Shown: positions 18,082 to 26,937 of the stretch, piece by piece | Layout: every line of letters starts with the position of its first letter | Numbering within the stretch: position 1 is the stretch's first letter | Assembly: GCF_000016665.1 (NCBI RefSeq) | Contig: NC_009523.1 | Span: forward strand, 2,356,001 to 2,420,000 | Reading direction: 5' to 3' | Origin: Roseiflexus sp. RS-1 | GTDB taxonomy: Bacteria > Chloroflexota > Chloroflexia > Chloroflexales > Roseiflexaceae | DNA: 64,000 nucleotides | Notes under the pieces: generated by a model | What the model was told of the DNA's origin: nothing | Seen by the model: only the letters and a program-made list of their open reading frames with translations | Database searches by the model: none | Position numbers and translations under genes: made by a program

Positions 18082-19455
18082 TCACGCCACTGCGCCAGCT
18101 TCCATTGCGCGGGTCAGATCGGTGCGGGTCAATCCACGGAACGCCTCGACGCTGACGCCGGACAGCAGCGCAATGCCGATGACCATCAGCACCGCTTCCA
18201 GACCAAAGATCACCCCGTACCCCAGCGTCTGACCCAGCACCTGCGCCTCGATCAGCACCGTATGCAGCGCACCCGCCAGAATATTCGCCGTCGCCGTCCC
18301 AAACGCCTGCGCCATGCCCCACATGCCCATATAGAGACCTGTGGCGCCCTCGACGGTCATATCCATCATCAACGACAGCGCACCAACGTTGTAGAGACCA
18401 GTGCTGAAGCCCATGAGCATAATCGCCGGGTTGAGCAACGAACGCTGCTCAGTCAGAGCACAGGCTGCCAGCAACCCCAAACCGAACGCGGTGCCAACGC
18501 CGCCGATCAGCGCAATCACCTTCTTGCCAATCGGGAAAATGGAACTCAAGAGACCCATGATCAGCATACCGCCGAGCACGCCGCCGCCCCACGTCTGGGT
18601 GAATGTCGTCGTCTCCCTGATCGTCATATGGAAGACCTCAGCGCCGAAGACTTCCAGGATCGAGTCCTGCAGGAAGATGCCGACGATCGAGAGGAACACA
18701 AAGCCGAAGAAGGCGCGCACCTGCGGGTTCTGGCGAAACAGACCGACAGCCGCACGCAACGGATTTCCGGGAGGCGCCGCTGCGCGCGCGCGCTCAAGGG
18801 CGACTGCCAGTTCCTCGCGGCTCAGACGCTTCTCAATGCCGAGAACACCGAGCAGCGCCGAACCAATGACCACCAGCGGGGTCAGATTGTAGAGCGCCTG
18901 CATCGCTTCAGGGGTATAAGACGGCATCTGCGCCTTGATCACCGTTGCGGCGATGATCGTGCTCATAATCGTGAACGTCCACACCACCGCAATCACACCG
19001 CCGCGCGTCCTGGGATTGGTCACCTCGGCGATCAGCGCGTGGTGGCAGTCACCCATTGCCGCAATGCTGACGCCGAACAGGATCAGCAACGCATACCCCG
19101 CCACAATTGCCAGCACCGAACCCTCACCCATTGCAACCGCCACCGACGGCAGCGCCAGGAAGACCAGACTGGCGACCGTTGCGCCGATCAGCAGGTACGG
19201 CGTGCGACGCAACCCGAAGACCGGATGACTATCGGCGATCCGTCCCCACACCACCTGGAACGGCGACAGGAAGTGGTGCAGACCGATCATCGTTGTGACG
19301 ATGATCGCCATCACGCCCAACTCCACAATCGACACCCGGTTGAAGTTACTGGTCAGCAGGGCGAACATCCATCCGACACCCAGTTTGGGCAGCGCCAGAC
19401 GCAACACCTTGAGCGCGCCCAGCAGGAACCGACCGATTGCGCGAAGCAGATTCAT
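18082..19455 (-). CDS. BCD-family MFS carrier (LhaA/PucC-like), first copy
   Basis: A 457-residue polytopic membrane protein. The branch signatures are FNRVSIVELGVMA at the N-terminal end, HHFLSPFQVVWGRIADSHPV, then GLRRTPYLLIGATV, with GFSTGLYNVGALSLMMDMTV in the second half. In purple bacteria LhaA and PucC assist assembly of LH1 and LH2. Roseiflexus-type organisms have an LH1-like antenna and no chlorosome, so a role in antenna assembly or pigment delivery is a reasonable inference. It is the first gene of the unit, 16 bases before the methyltransferase, with a leader of about 230 bases. Confidence 0.88.
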   Translation of the reverse strand: MNLLRAIGRFLLGALKVLRLALPKLGVGWMFALLTSNFNRVSIVELGVMAIIVTTMIGLHHFLSPFQVVWGRIADSHPVFGLRRTPYLLIGATVASLVFLALPSVAVAMGEGSVLAIVAGYALLILFGVSIAAMGDCHHALIAEVTNPRTRGGVIAVVWTFTIMSTIIAATVIKAQMPSYTPEAMQALYNLTPLVVIGSALLGVLGIEKRLSREELAVALERARAAAPPGNPLRAAVGLFRQNPQVRAFFGFVFLSIVGIFLQDSILEVFGAEVFHMTIRETTTFTQTWGGGVLGGMLIMGLLSSIFPIGKKVIALIGGVGTAFGLGLLAACALTEQRSLLNPAIMLMGFSTGLYNVGALSLMMDMTVEGATGLYMGMWGMAQAFGTATANILAGALHTVLIEAQVLGQTLGYGVIFGLEAVLMVIGIALLSGVSVEAFRGLTRTDLTRAMEAGAVA

Positions 19456-19573
19456 ACGTCGCCTCCGTCCAACATACCTTCTTCAATCTGTTCACCTTCC
19501 CCTCAGAACGATCAGCCCAGAACGATGGAAATCCACGCGTCGCACCGTAGGAAAAGTGAACATTCGACAACCG

Positions 19574-19596
19574 TGTAGTAATAAATCTGAACTACA
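19574..19596. promoter_or_regulatory. TGTAGT-N11-ACTACA palindrome ahead of the BCD carrier-bchN unit
   Basis: Perfect 6-base arms around an 11-base centre, 118 bases before the start of the unit's first gene. It is the closest match to the site at 12276-12298. It lies downstream of the predicted transcription start, so it would act as a roadblock or on the RNA unless another promoter exists nearer. Confidence 0.55.
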
Positions 19597-19668
19597 AGAA
19601 CGGTATCAAAATCAAAGAAACATACAAACCGTGCAAGAACGGCATGCACAGTGCAGCAAGGCAATGTA

Positions 19669-19691
19669 TGTAGTTCAGAGTTTGTAGTCTT
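19669..19691. promoter_or_regulatory. Second, half-conserved copy of the TGTAGT motif
   Basis: The left 11 bases (TGTAGTTCAGA) are identical to one side of the site at 19574-19596, read on the other strand; the right arm is degenerate (AGTCTT). It sits directly next to the predicted -10 box, at the expected transcription start. Confidence 0.45.
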
Positions 19692-19719
19692 ACTATAGCA
19701 CACGTCACTGGAGTTTCAA
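19692..19719 (-). promoter_or_regulatory. Predicted promoter of the BCD carrier-bchN-B-L-M unit
   Basis: On the minus strand, TTGAAA (19714-19719), a 16-base spacer, then TATAGT (19692-19697). The surrounding DNA is clearly more AT-rich than the coding parts. This is the best sigma-70-like match in the leader. Confidence 0.5.
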
Positions 19720-19956
19720 CACTATTTTCACTACGCATCACTTACATCTTCTCTGCGCAATCGCTCGAAATGTCTGTCGATATTTTGCATATGATTTGCG
19801 AAGATCCTTCAAAACCTTTGCAATCTGAGATTGCAATGATGACGTCACTGCAAAAACGCACCGCAGCGGCGCAGAGGACGCGAAGTTTCAGCAGCGAAGC
19901 ACAGAACAGTTGACCGCCGGGACCGCGCGCATCGGGCGCGCACAACGCCTGTGCAC

Positions 19957-20142
19957 CTGGCCTCTCAAGGGTAGAGTTTTTGGGAGAGATGAGCGATGTT
20001 CTGAATTCCCGTGCGCCTTTGGCCCTCTTTCCCACCAACCTCCTTCTTCCACACGAGGAGAAGGGGAGTTCGGTCATCCTGATGGCTGAAACGGGAGATG
20101 GCACGCAGGGGCTTGCCAAAAAATCTACCCCTGTGAGGTGTA
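19957..20142. repeat. About 180-bp intergenic repeat, copy A
   Basis: Begins CCTCTCAAGGGTAGAG and ends near CTACCCCTGTGAGG. It shares a 58-base exact block with copy C (20989-21172), and the general layout with copy B (20751-20924), including a CCTTCT...AGAAGG stem. No coding signature; short open frames inside are not shared between copies. Confidence 0.8.
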
Positions 20143-20333
20143 CCCGGCACCCAAGAGGAGCAGAACATGCGGCTTTTTCATCAAGCCAATCTCTGCGTGC
20201 TGCGTCGCAGCGGTGAGGCGACCTTCTTGCAGGAGACGCAAGAATTTATAGCAGTTTTCAGATACGCTGACCTCTGTCTGGTCCTGCCGTGTCGCGCGAG
20301 GCGCCCGCTTCTAGCGAAGTGTAGACCGAAATG

Positions 20334-20449
20334 ATGGAGATTGAGTATTTATTCCGCTCTACCGCGCGAGCCGTGGGGCTGAAGCCCTCGGCTAGCCAGG
20401 GCGAAGCCCGTCTGCGCGGGCTATGGCAGATTATTTACTCAAAGACCAT
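20334..20449 (-). repeat. 116-bp branched palindromic element, inverted copy
   Basis: The same 116-base element as at 47857-47972 and 48926-49041, in the opposite orientation. It has an outer stem near the ends (read in the plus orientation, TAATCYGC...GCGGATTTA) and two inner hairpins (GCCCGC...GCGGGC and AGCCGAGGGCTTCAGCCC). This copy has more changes in the stems than the two later copies. Confidence 0.8.
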
Positions 20450-20750
20450 TATTTCGGTTATCGCGTGGGGTGCGTCATTCCCAGGAGTGTTCAACACGGA
20501 CGGTGGCAGATGGCTTCTCTCCGACCGCCACGCACGGCGGTCACCGCATTGGGGGGGCGATTGTGACTGCGCTCGTCCGAGGAGGTTCAACCTCTATGAG
20601 AACTGCTATAAATGCTCAATCGCCATTATTCATCACGCGAGGCGCGCCATTCCAAGGAGTGTTCACTCTCGTCCAGGTGGAGGCGTTGTCATGAGTGAGC
20701 ACCGGTTTTCTGCGTTCCGACGCATCTGTACCCTCATCTGCTTTCCCCCT

Positions 20751-20924
20751 GCCTCTCAAGGGTAGAGTTCGACGAGTGGTTTTCTGGATTCTTGTGCGCG
20801 GTTGCCCCTCTTCCCCCCGACCCCCTTCTCCCACACGGGGAGAAGGTGGAGGTTGGGCGTCCTGAAGCCCAAAACGAGCGAAGGAACGCAGGCGCCTCCA
20901 AAAAACCTATCCTTGTACGGTGCA
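20751..20924. repeat. About 180-bp intergenic repeat, copy B
   Basis: The most diverged of the three copies. It starts CCTCTCAAGGGTAGAGTT and contains CCCTTCTCCCACACGGGGAG followed by AAGG, a stem-loop also seen in copies A and C. Confidence 0.7.
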
Positions 20925-20988
20925 CAAGCGTCCCACCCGCCTGCCCACCCGCGGCGCGCGTTCCCCCACCGCCTGGGTGCGCGGGCGT

Positions 20989-21172
20989 CCCCTCTCAAAG
21001 GGAGCGTTCTTGGGCGCGATACGCGGTTTGCGGCATTCCCGTGCGCGTTTGCTCCCTCATCCCCCCGACCCCCTTCTCCCACAAGGTGAGAAGGGGGAGT
21101 TTAGGCGTCCTGATGGCTGAAACGGGAGATGGCACGCAGGGGCTTGCCAAAAAATCTACCCCTGTAAGGTAT
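20989..21172. repeat. About 180-bp intergenic repeat, copy C
   Basis: Shares with copy A an exact 58-base block that begins TCCTGATGGCTGAAACGGGA and ends TCTACCCCTGT. The hairpin CCCCTTCTC...GAGAAGGGG lies in its middle. Confidence 0.8.
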
Positions 21173-21212
21173 CGCCTGGGGGGGTATCGCCGAGAGGTTT
21201 ACCCCGGACGGC

Positions 21213-21307
21213 GCACGCCAGCCCGCGCAGGCGGACTTCGCATTCCATAGCCGAGGGCTGTACCCCTGCGGCAGTTCGAGATACCGGATTTCATTCTCAA
21301 TCTTCAT
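21213..21307. repeat. Degenerate copy of the 116-bp palindromic element
   Basis: Retains GCCCGCGCAGGCGGACTTCG, CATTCCATAGCCGAGGGCT and a CAATCTTCAT end, but the left stem and part of the second hairpin are lost. It lies just downstream of the gene ending at 21314. Confidence 0.6.
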
Positions 21308-21313
21308 GTTCGC

Positions 21314-22228
21314 TCACAGAGCATCACCAGCGTAGACGCTGCGCCCGTTTGCAGCTATCGCCTCATCGCCCGTATATGCATCATCCACCGGCGCTGGCGT
21401 CTGCCCTGTGGGTTCGGTGTACCCGCCCAGACTGAACTCATGCGCCCATGCCTGCACATCGGGCCAGTCGCGCAGCGCAAGTTCGACCACCTGATCAGGA
21501 CGCCAGAGGGTGCGAAGATAGGGGAGATCGATAGTTTCGGGATGGAGACTGGTCATCGGCATGACCGTCGCGGTTTCGCCCTTGCCCCACTGCTCTTCCT
21601 GCCCCGGACCAAGGGGCAACGCCAGCTCGTAACAGTGGATGACATCGGGGTGTTTCGCGCGATCCACCAGGGTGTCTGCAATTTCGCAGACCCGCACGTG
21701 ATCGACGAGCGCGGCAAGCAGTTCATCGGTCATGCGTGAGCGAACCGAGATCTGGACCAGACGCGGGTACAGCAGCCATTCGCCGCCTGTTTCATCCGTG
21801 CCGCGCCGGAGGATCTGAAGATAGCCGCGGATCGCCATCTTCGAGCGCTCACCCTCGCCTCGACCCCAGCGTAAGCCAATGCCAGCCTCGATCGTCGCAG
21901 CAACATTGCGCGCCGACAGGCTGGCAGCAACGGTCGTCGCCACCGGACCGCTGGTGAGCGGGAAGAAACGCAGACGCTCGCCAAGATTCCAGTGACGGAC
22001 GATCTGCGCGGTCGCACCCTGGCGCGGATGGCGAATCTCCATCTGTGGAATGCCTGCCTGGTAGACGAATCGGTCGAATTCGTCGTCACGCCCGACTTCG
22101 GCGTACCATCCAACGTGGGAAACGAAGCGCCCGACACCCGGTGTGAGCCGCGCCTCGTTCTTGCCATTTGCCCACTGGATGGTCATTGCATCGGTGAACT
22201 GACGGATTTTGTTGCGCCCGATAGCCAT
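21314..22228 (-). CDS. Hypothetical protein, unrecognised
   Basis: About 304 residues, no family recognised. It looks soluble, with no membrane segment or signal peptide. The N-terminal part is basic (MAIGRNKIRQFTDAMTIQW), the middle has QMEIRHPRQGATAQIVRHW and an Ala/Val-rich helix, and the C-terminal 40 residues are Pro/Gly/Asp-rich and probably disordered. The ATG at 22228 is chosen because the longer frame (to 22294) covers an AT-rich, promoter-like stretch. Neighbours are repeats on one side and a divergently set hydrolase region on the other, so context gives no role. Confidence 0.65.
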   Translation of the reverse strand: MAIGRNKIRQFTDAMTIQWANGKNEARLTPGVGRFVSHVGWYAEVGRDDEFDRFVYQAGIPQMEIRHPRQGATAQIVRHWNLGERLRFFPLTSGPVATTVAASLSARNVAATIEAGIGLRWGRGEGERSKMAIRGYLQILRRGTDETGGEWLLYPRLVQISVRSRMTDELLAALVDHVRVCEIADTLVDRAKHPDVIHCYELALPLGPGQEEQWGKGETATVMPMTSLHPETIDLPYLRTLWRPDQVVELALRDWPDVQAWAHEFSLGGYTEPTGQTPAPVDDAYTGDEAIAANGRSVYAGDAL

Positions 22229-22365
22229 GGCTGTTTCTTTCTCTGGTTTTAGTACATTTGTTCTTATTCTACACCACGGCATCACTGATGTCAATATCCG
22301 ATTTTGAGCGTCGCTATGGCAGGCGGGAAGACGCTAGAGAACCCACAACCACGGCACAATATTTC

Positions 22366-23235
22366 CTATGGGACGGATGGGTGCGGCGCTGCCAGGAACT
22401 CTCGCACAAGATGGATGAACTCCTCTGGTCGTTCATCCTGCACCGAGAGACGCGCCTTGTCTACCACCGCAAGGCGCGCGCGGGGATTGCGCGCCAGAAA
22501 GTCATCGGCGCTGCGTAGCGGCGTCAGATCCGCCTGACGACCCCACACCAGCAGGATCGGCTGACGCAGTTGCCCGAAGGCATCACGCACATCACAGTTC
22601 AACAACCCCGTCAGAAAACAGATCGGCGCCCACTTTGCGCCTGCCTGGTACGCTGCACGGTAGAACCCTTCGATAAGTTCATCGGTCACAACGGCTGGAT
22701 CGTAGTACGATTGCGCGCGCAGAAAATAGGCAATACTGGAGCGGCTCGCCAGCAGGCGAAAGACCAGATCGCCGAAGGGACTTGCAAGCGTCCTGTACGC
22801 CAGTCCGGGTTGTTGCGGATGCACGAGATTTCTCATACCCGTAGGACAGATCAGGATCAGAGGTCCGAAGAGATCGGCATCCCGTGCGGCTGCCCGGATG
22901 GTGTAGGCAGCGCCGAGCGAACTGGCGATCACCACTGCGCCCCGTCCAACTGTATCACGCACAAAATCGCCGATCAGGTCAATGTAATCGTCAGCGCAGT
23001 ATATGCGCTGCGGTCGATCCGATCCACCAAATCCCAGAAAATCAAGCGCGAAGACGCGATGATCGGTGCGAAGCGCTGCGAACGGACGGCGCATTTCGAA
23101 CGAGGACGCGGCTGCGTTGATGCTGTGGATCAAGAGGATTGCAGGACCGGCGCCTGCGGTGTAGCACGCGACTCGATAGCCGCGCCAGCGATAGAATTGT
23201 CGCGGGGCGTCTACCGGATAGCCGTTGTTCCTCAT
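22366..23235 (-). CDS. Alpha/beta hydrolase fold protein, probably lacking the catalytic His
   Basis: About 289 residues with the fold's landmarks: the oxyanion strand ILLIHSINAAASSFEM, VFALDFLGFGGSDRP, the nucleophile elbow VVIASSLGAAYTIR (Ser in A-S-S-L-G) and the acid strand ILLVWGRQADLTPL. At the C-terminus the usual G-H-x4-E-x-P-E-E-F becomes RLSVQDERPEEF, so Leu stands where His is expected. The protein may have lost hydrolase activity or use another residue. Start ATG 23235 is preferred; the open frame to 23427 is not conserved-looking. Substrate unknown. Confidence 0.8.
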   Translation of the reverse strand: MRNNGYPVDAPRQFYRWRGYRVACYTAGAGPAILLIHSINAAASSFEMRRPFAALRTDHRVFALDFLGFGGSDRPQRIYCADDYIDLIGDFVRDTVGRGAVVIASSLGAAYTIRAAARDADLFGPLILICPTGMRNLVHPQQPGLAYRTLASPFGDLVFRLLASRSSIAYFLRAQSYYDPAVVTDELIEGFYRAAYQAGAKWAPICFLTGLLNCDVRDAFGQLRQPILLVWGRQADLTPLRSADDFLARNPRARLAVVDKARLSVQDERPEEFIHLVREFLAAPHPSVP

Positions 23236-23368
23236 TGATTTCTCATTTCTCTCAACTATCTGCGGGGTATCGGGTACAGTATACTCTAAATAGCATCTGC
23301 CTGTGCATTTCTTACACAAGAGCATTTTTGCGCATCTTTGATTGAATGAACGACGTCTCTCTGTGATT

Positions 23369-25072
23369 ATGCGGTTCGTAACCCTGGCGCTCATTGCGAT
23401 CCTTGGAACTGGCATCGTCCCTGCCAAAGTGCACGCAGCGCAACAGGACGGTCAGGGGCGCATCGTCTTTGCCGCTTCCCGCGGTGATGGCGGTGCATTC
23501 GATATCTTTAGCGCCGATCTGGCTGGCGAGCGTGTGGTGAATCTCACTGCCGACCCGCATCCCGACCGCAGCCCGTCCTGGTCGCCCGCAGGAGATCGCA
23601 TTGTATTCGCCAGCCGTCGCGCCAGTAACTGGGATCTCTACGTGATGCGCGCCGACGGCAGTGATCTCCGCCGCCTGACCGAACATCCCGCCTACGATGG
23701 CGAACCGGCATGGTCGCCTGATGGACGGCAGATCGCCTTTACCAGTATGCGTGATGGTCAGCTCGATATCTATACGCTCGACCTGGATAGCGGTGATCTG
23801 CGACGCATCACCAGCCATCCATCCGCCGACTCGCAGCCGACGTGGGCGCCCGATGGGCGACGACTTGCATTCACGTCGTGGCGCGACAGCAACCAGGAGA
23901 TTTATATCACCGACGTAGAGGGCAGTACGATTGTCAATCTGACCAATCACCCCGCTCCTGATCACAGTCCGGCGTGGTCGCCCGATGGTCGCTTCATAGC
24001 GTTCATTTCGGATCGCGACGGCGGCGGCAACCTGCATATCGCTGATCTGGTCACCGGTGAAGAACGCCGCGCCGGTCCAGACAACCTGGGGTTGCGTGAT
24101 CCGGCGTGGACGCCAGGCGGCGGGTTGATGGCGGTCGCCCCCTGGGCGCTGGGCGAGCGCCGGTTCTTTTCACGGCAGGGGGTGGCGTTGTTCACTCCTG
24201 GGTTGAGCGGCGGAACCTTCGTGGTTGCCAGTGTTCACGGGTATAACCGCCCGGCATGGAGTAATCGCGCGATTGCGCCATCACTGCCCGACGATCGCTG
24301 GCAGGACGGGCGTTCGTTCGCTGCGGCGACCGCGCCGGTCGATACCGCGTCGCTGCCGCGTGGCATGACGCCGCTTGGCGATGTGCGCGCTGGCGGTCTG
24401 CCGGTGCTTGCTGCGGCGGTCAAACCTTCATTCGATGCGCTACGCCAGGAAGTCATCGAAGCCAGCGGGTATGACTTTCTCGGACAGTTGAGCGAAGCAT
24501 CGCGGGCGGTCGATTTTCAGAATGGTACGTCCTCGTTCACCAGCTGGCACAAGGCGGGACGGGCATTCGACACCCGCTGGGATTATCGTGTGAATGGCCA
24601 GCAGATCCTCTTTATTTCTCCCGAATGGCGCGCCGGACGGCTCTTCTGGCGCCTTTACCTGCGCGCGGCGCGCCAGGATGGACGTATGGGCGAACCGCTG
24701 GCAGCGCCGGTCTTCGATGCGCACAACCGCCGCCTGTTGCCGCCCCCTGCCGGGTATTTCGTCGATTTCACGGCGCTGGCCGCCGCGCATGGCTGGAACC
24801 GGATCGCCGCGCAGGAACGTGAGACCTTCGACTGGCGCACCCAACCGCTGGCGCTGGAATACTGGCATTTTGAGCGCCGCGATGGGTTGAGCTGGTACCA
24901 GGCGATGCGTCTGGTGCACGACGACCAGACGCTGGAGCGTATCTTCACCCGCGAGCGCGTGCTGGCAGCCGGCGCGCGCCCGAACTTCCTCCCGTTCCTG
25001 GGGTTGCCCTGGGCGCAATTGCCCCCGCCCGTCGCCGGACCGATCACCCTGCCGCCGGGGTATCGTCAGTGA
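23369..25072 (+). CDS. Secreted TolB-like beta-propeller protein
   Basis: 567 residues from the ATG at 23369. A signal peptide (MRFVTLALIAILGTGIVPA, likely cut after AHA-like KVHAA) precedes four to five PD40/TolB blades with the repeats DRSPSWSPAGDRIVFAS, YDGEPAWSPDGRQIAFTS, DSQPTWAPDGRRLAFTS and DHSPAWSPDGRFIAFIS. The C-terminal 300 residues (from about 280) are not a propeller and resemble no family I know. It should act outside the membrane, perhaps binding protein or polysaccharide. A TTG nine codons earlier is open but less likely, since the signal peptide starts at the ATG. Confidence 0.85.
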   Translation: MRFVTLALIAILGTGIVPAKVHAAQQDGQGRIVFAASRGDGGAFDIFSADLAGERVVNLTADPHPDRSPSWSPAGDRIVFASRRASNWDLYVMRADGSDLRRLTEHPAYDGEPAWSPDGRQIAFTSMRDGQLDIYTLDLDSGDLRRITSHPSADSQPTWAPDGRRLAFTSWRDSNQEIYITDVEGSTIVNLTNHPAPDHSPAWSPDGRFIAFISDRDGGGNLHIADLVTGEERRAGPDNLGLRDPAWTPGGGLMAVAPWALGERRFFSRQGVALFTPGLSGGTFVVASVHGYNRPAWSNRAIAPSLPDDRWQDGRSFAAATAPVDTASLPRGMTPLGDVRAGGLPVLAAAVKPSFDALRQEVIEASGYDFLGQLSEASRAVDFQNGTSSFTSWHKAGRAFDTRWDYRVNGQQILFISPEWRAGRLFWRLYLRAARQDGRMGEPLAAPVFDAHNRRLLPPPAGYFVDFTALAAAHGWNRIAAQERETFDWRTQPLALEYWHFERRDGLSWYQAMRLVHDDQTLERIFTRERVLAAGARPNFLPFLGLPWAQLPPPVAGPITLPPGYRQ

Positions 25073-25102
25073 GTGCTTCCAGGGCAGATGAGAACCCGTT
25101 CC

Positions 25103-26890
25103 TCACGGCGTCGGCGGACCGGTCTCCATCATCTGGCGGTCTTCCCAATCGACCCAATCCACCTCGAACGTTCTGACATACGCGCTGACCGCTTCACCGA
25201 TCGTCGGGAAGAAGAGCTGCTCGCCAAACCGCGTGAATAACCCAAAGCGCTTCAGCTTATCCTTCACCGGGTCTTTCATTTCGGCGAAGCACAACTCAAT
25301 ACCCGCCTGACTCAGCGCATCATCCAGGTCGGCGAGCATATCGGCAGCGGTCACATCCACGCTTGTCACCGGCTCGGCGGCGACAACCACCCGCCGCACC
25401 GGTGTTGGCGACGCGGCGACGGCATCGAGCACACGGGAGCGGAAATACTCAGCGTTGGCGAAAAAGAGCGGCGCATCCCAGCGGAAGATCACCAACCCTG
25501 GAATCAACCGTGCCTGCGGGTAGCGTGTGATGTCGTGGTACCCTTTGATACCATCAACGCGCCCCAGAATTGCCGAATGAGGTCGCCAACCATCCCACAG
25601 GAACTCGATAATCGCAATTACAATCGCCAGCCCAATGCCCTGAATAACGCCGAGCAGCGCAACGCCCGCCAGACACGCCATCGACAGCCAGAACTCCCAG
25701 CGCTGAATGCGATAGATGCGACGCAGATCGGCGATCTGCACCAGACCGAGCGCCGAAACGATTACAATAGCCGCCAGGACGGCGACCGGCACGTTGTGCA
25801 ACAGTGATGGCGCCAGGAGGATCAGCCCGACAATCGCGCCCGCGCCTACCATGCCGGTGACCTGGGTTCGTGCGCCAGCCGCCTCGGCGACCGGTGTTCG
25901 CGAGGCGCTGCTGGAAATCGCAAAACCCTGAAAGAAGCCGGCAGCAAGATTGGCGGCGCCCAATCCGATCAATTCCTGATTGGGATCGACCCGGTCACCC
26001 GTTTTGGCGGCATAGGCGCGTGCGAGTACGCTGGTATCGGCAAAAGCGACCAGCGCCACCGCAACGCTGCCGATCACGATCGGCGCCATACCGTCAATCC
26101 CAATCCAGGGCAGCATCGGCGCAGGCAGTCCCGGCGGAATCTCTCCCAGCACGACCACGCCTGCTCGACTGTCAAGGTCGAAAAGTGTGACCGCAAGCGT
26201 GGCGATAATCAGCGCGACCAGCATACCCGGAATCCTGGTCTGGCGTCTGAACGCAAAGATCATTGCCAGAGCGCCGGCGCCGAGCAGAAAAGCGATCCAG
26301 TTGATGCGTCCGGCGGCGATTCCCTGGATCAATGACCAGAACCGCTCGATCAGGTGATCGCCAGCGACAGAAAACCCCAGGAGTACAGGCATCTGACTCA
26401 CCGCCACGGTGAGCGCGATGCCGTTCATGTAGCCGTAGCGTATCGGCTTGGAGAGCAACTCGGTCACGAAACCGAACCGCGCGACGCCAGCGCCAATGCA
26501 GATCAGACCGACTACGATTGCCATCATACCGGCGAGCGCGACCGCACGCTGCGGGTCGCCGTGTGCAAGCGGGAGCACGGTCGCGGCAATCAGCGGCGCC
26601 AGCGACGAATCCGGTCCCAACACGAGGAAGCGACTGGGTCCAAAAATCGCGTAGGCGAGCAGCGCGGCAATCGTAGCGTATAAGCCGTGTACTGCGGGCA
26701 GACCGGCAGCCTGGGCATACGCCATCCCAACCGGCACAAGCATGGTTGTCAGCACCAGCCCGGCGCTCAGGTCGTCACGCAGCCAGGCGCGGGGATAGGT
26801 GCGCAACCGGTGCAACCCCGGCGCCCACCGTTGCCATCCGCGCACCGGGAGGGGATCACCCTGAAGGTGTCGGTCGTCGGATTCAGTCAT
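25103..26890 (-). CDS. SulP-family anion permease with STAS domain
   Basis: 595 residues. The membrane part has about 12 helices and family stretches DDLSAGLVLTTMLVPVGMAY followed by AQAAGLPAVHGLYA, then GPDSSLAPLIAATVL and FFQGFAISSSASRTPVAEAAG. The C-terminal STAS domain (about 460-575) contains VVVAAEPVTSVDVTAADML, the usual phospho-site strand with Ser/Thr before Asp. The family carries sulfate, bicarbonate or other anions; the substrate cannot be told from sequence. The ATG at 26890 follows TATAAT by only six bases, so the transcript is probably leaderless. Confidence 0.93.
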   Translation of the reverse strand: MTESDDRHLQGDPLPVRGWQRWAPGLHRLRTYPRAWLRDDLSAGLVLTTMLVPVGMAYAQAAGLPAVHGLYATIAALLAYAIFGPSRFLVLGPDSSLAPLIAATVLPLAHGDPQRAVALAGMMAIVVGLICIGAGVARFGFVTELLSKPIRYGYMNGIALTVAVSQMPVLLGFSVAGDHLIERFWSLIQGIAAGRINWIAFLLGAGALAMIFAFRRQTRIPGMLVALIIATLAVTLFDLDSRAGVVVLGEIPPGLPAPMLPWIGIDGMAPIVIGSVAVALVAFADTSVLARAYAAKTGDRVDPNQELIGLGAANLAAGFFQGFAISSSASRTPVAEAAGARTQVTGMVGAGAIVGLILLAPSLLHNVPVAVLAAIVIVSALGLVQIADLRRIYRIQRWEFWLSMACLAGVALLGVIQGIGLAIVIAIIEFLWDGWRPHSAILGRVDGIKGYHDITRYPQARLIPGLVIFRWDAPLFFANAEYFRSRVLDAVAASPTPVRRVVVAAEPVTSVDVTAADMLADLDDALSQAGIELCFAEMKDPVKDKLKRFGLFTRFGEQLFFPTIGEAVSAYVRTFEVDWVDWEDRQMMETGPPTP

Positions 26891-26896
26891 GGGAAC

Positions 26897-26902
26897 ATTA
26901 TA
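26897..26902 (-). promoter_or_regulatory. -10 box six bases before the SulP start codon
   Basis: TATAAT on the minus strand, then six bases, then ATG. This spacing puts the transcription start at or next to the start codon. Confidence 0.55.
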
Positions 26903-26937
26903 GCGCCGGATGCCGTCATCACGTCGGATGGCGGTTT

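Noticed and set aside
18046-19578. A 510-codon open frame antisense to the first BCD carrier
   Set aside because: Product is His/Arg/Gln-rich low-complexity sequence without any fold; the minus strand encodes a clear membrane protein.
20331-20765. A 144-codon open frame in the repeat-rich gap
   Set aside because: It runs through the inverted 116-bp element and part of copy B of the 180-bp repeat; nothing protein-like is conserved between copies.
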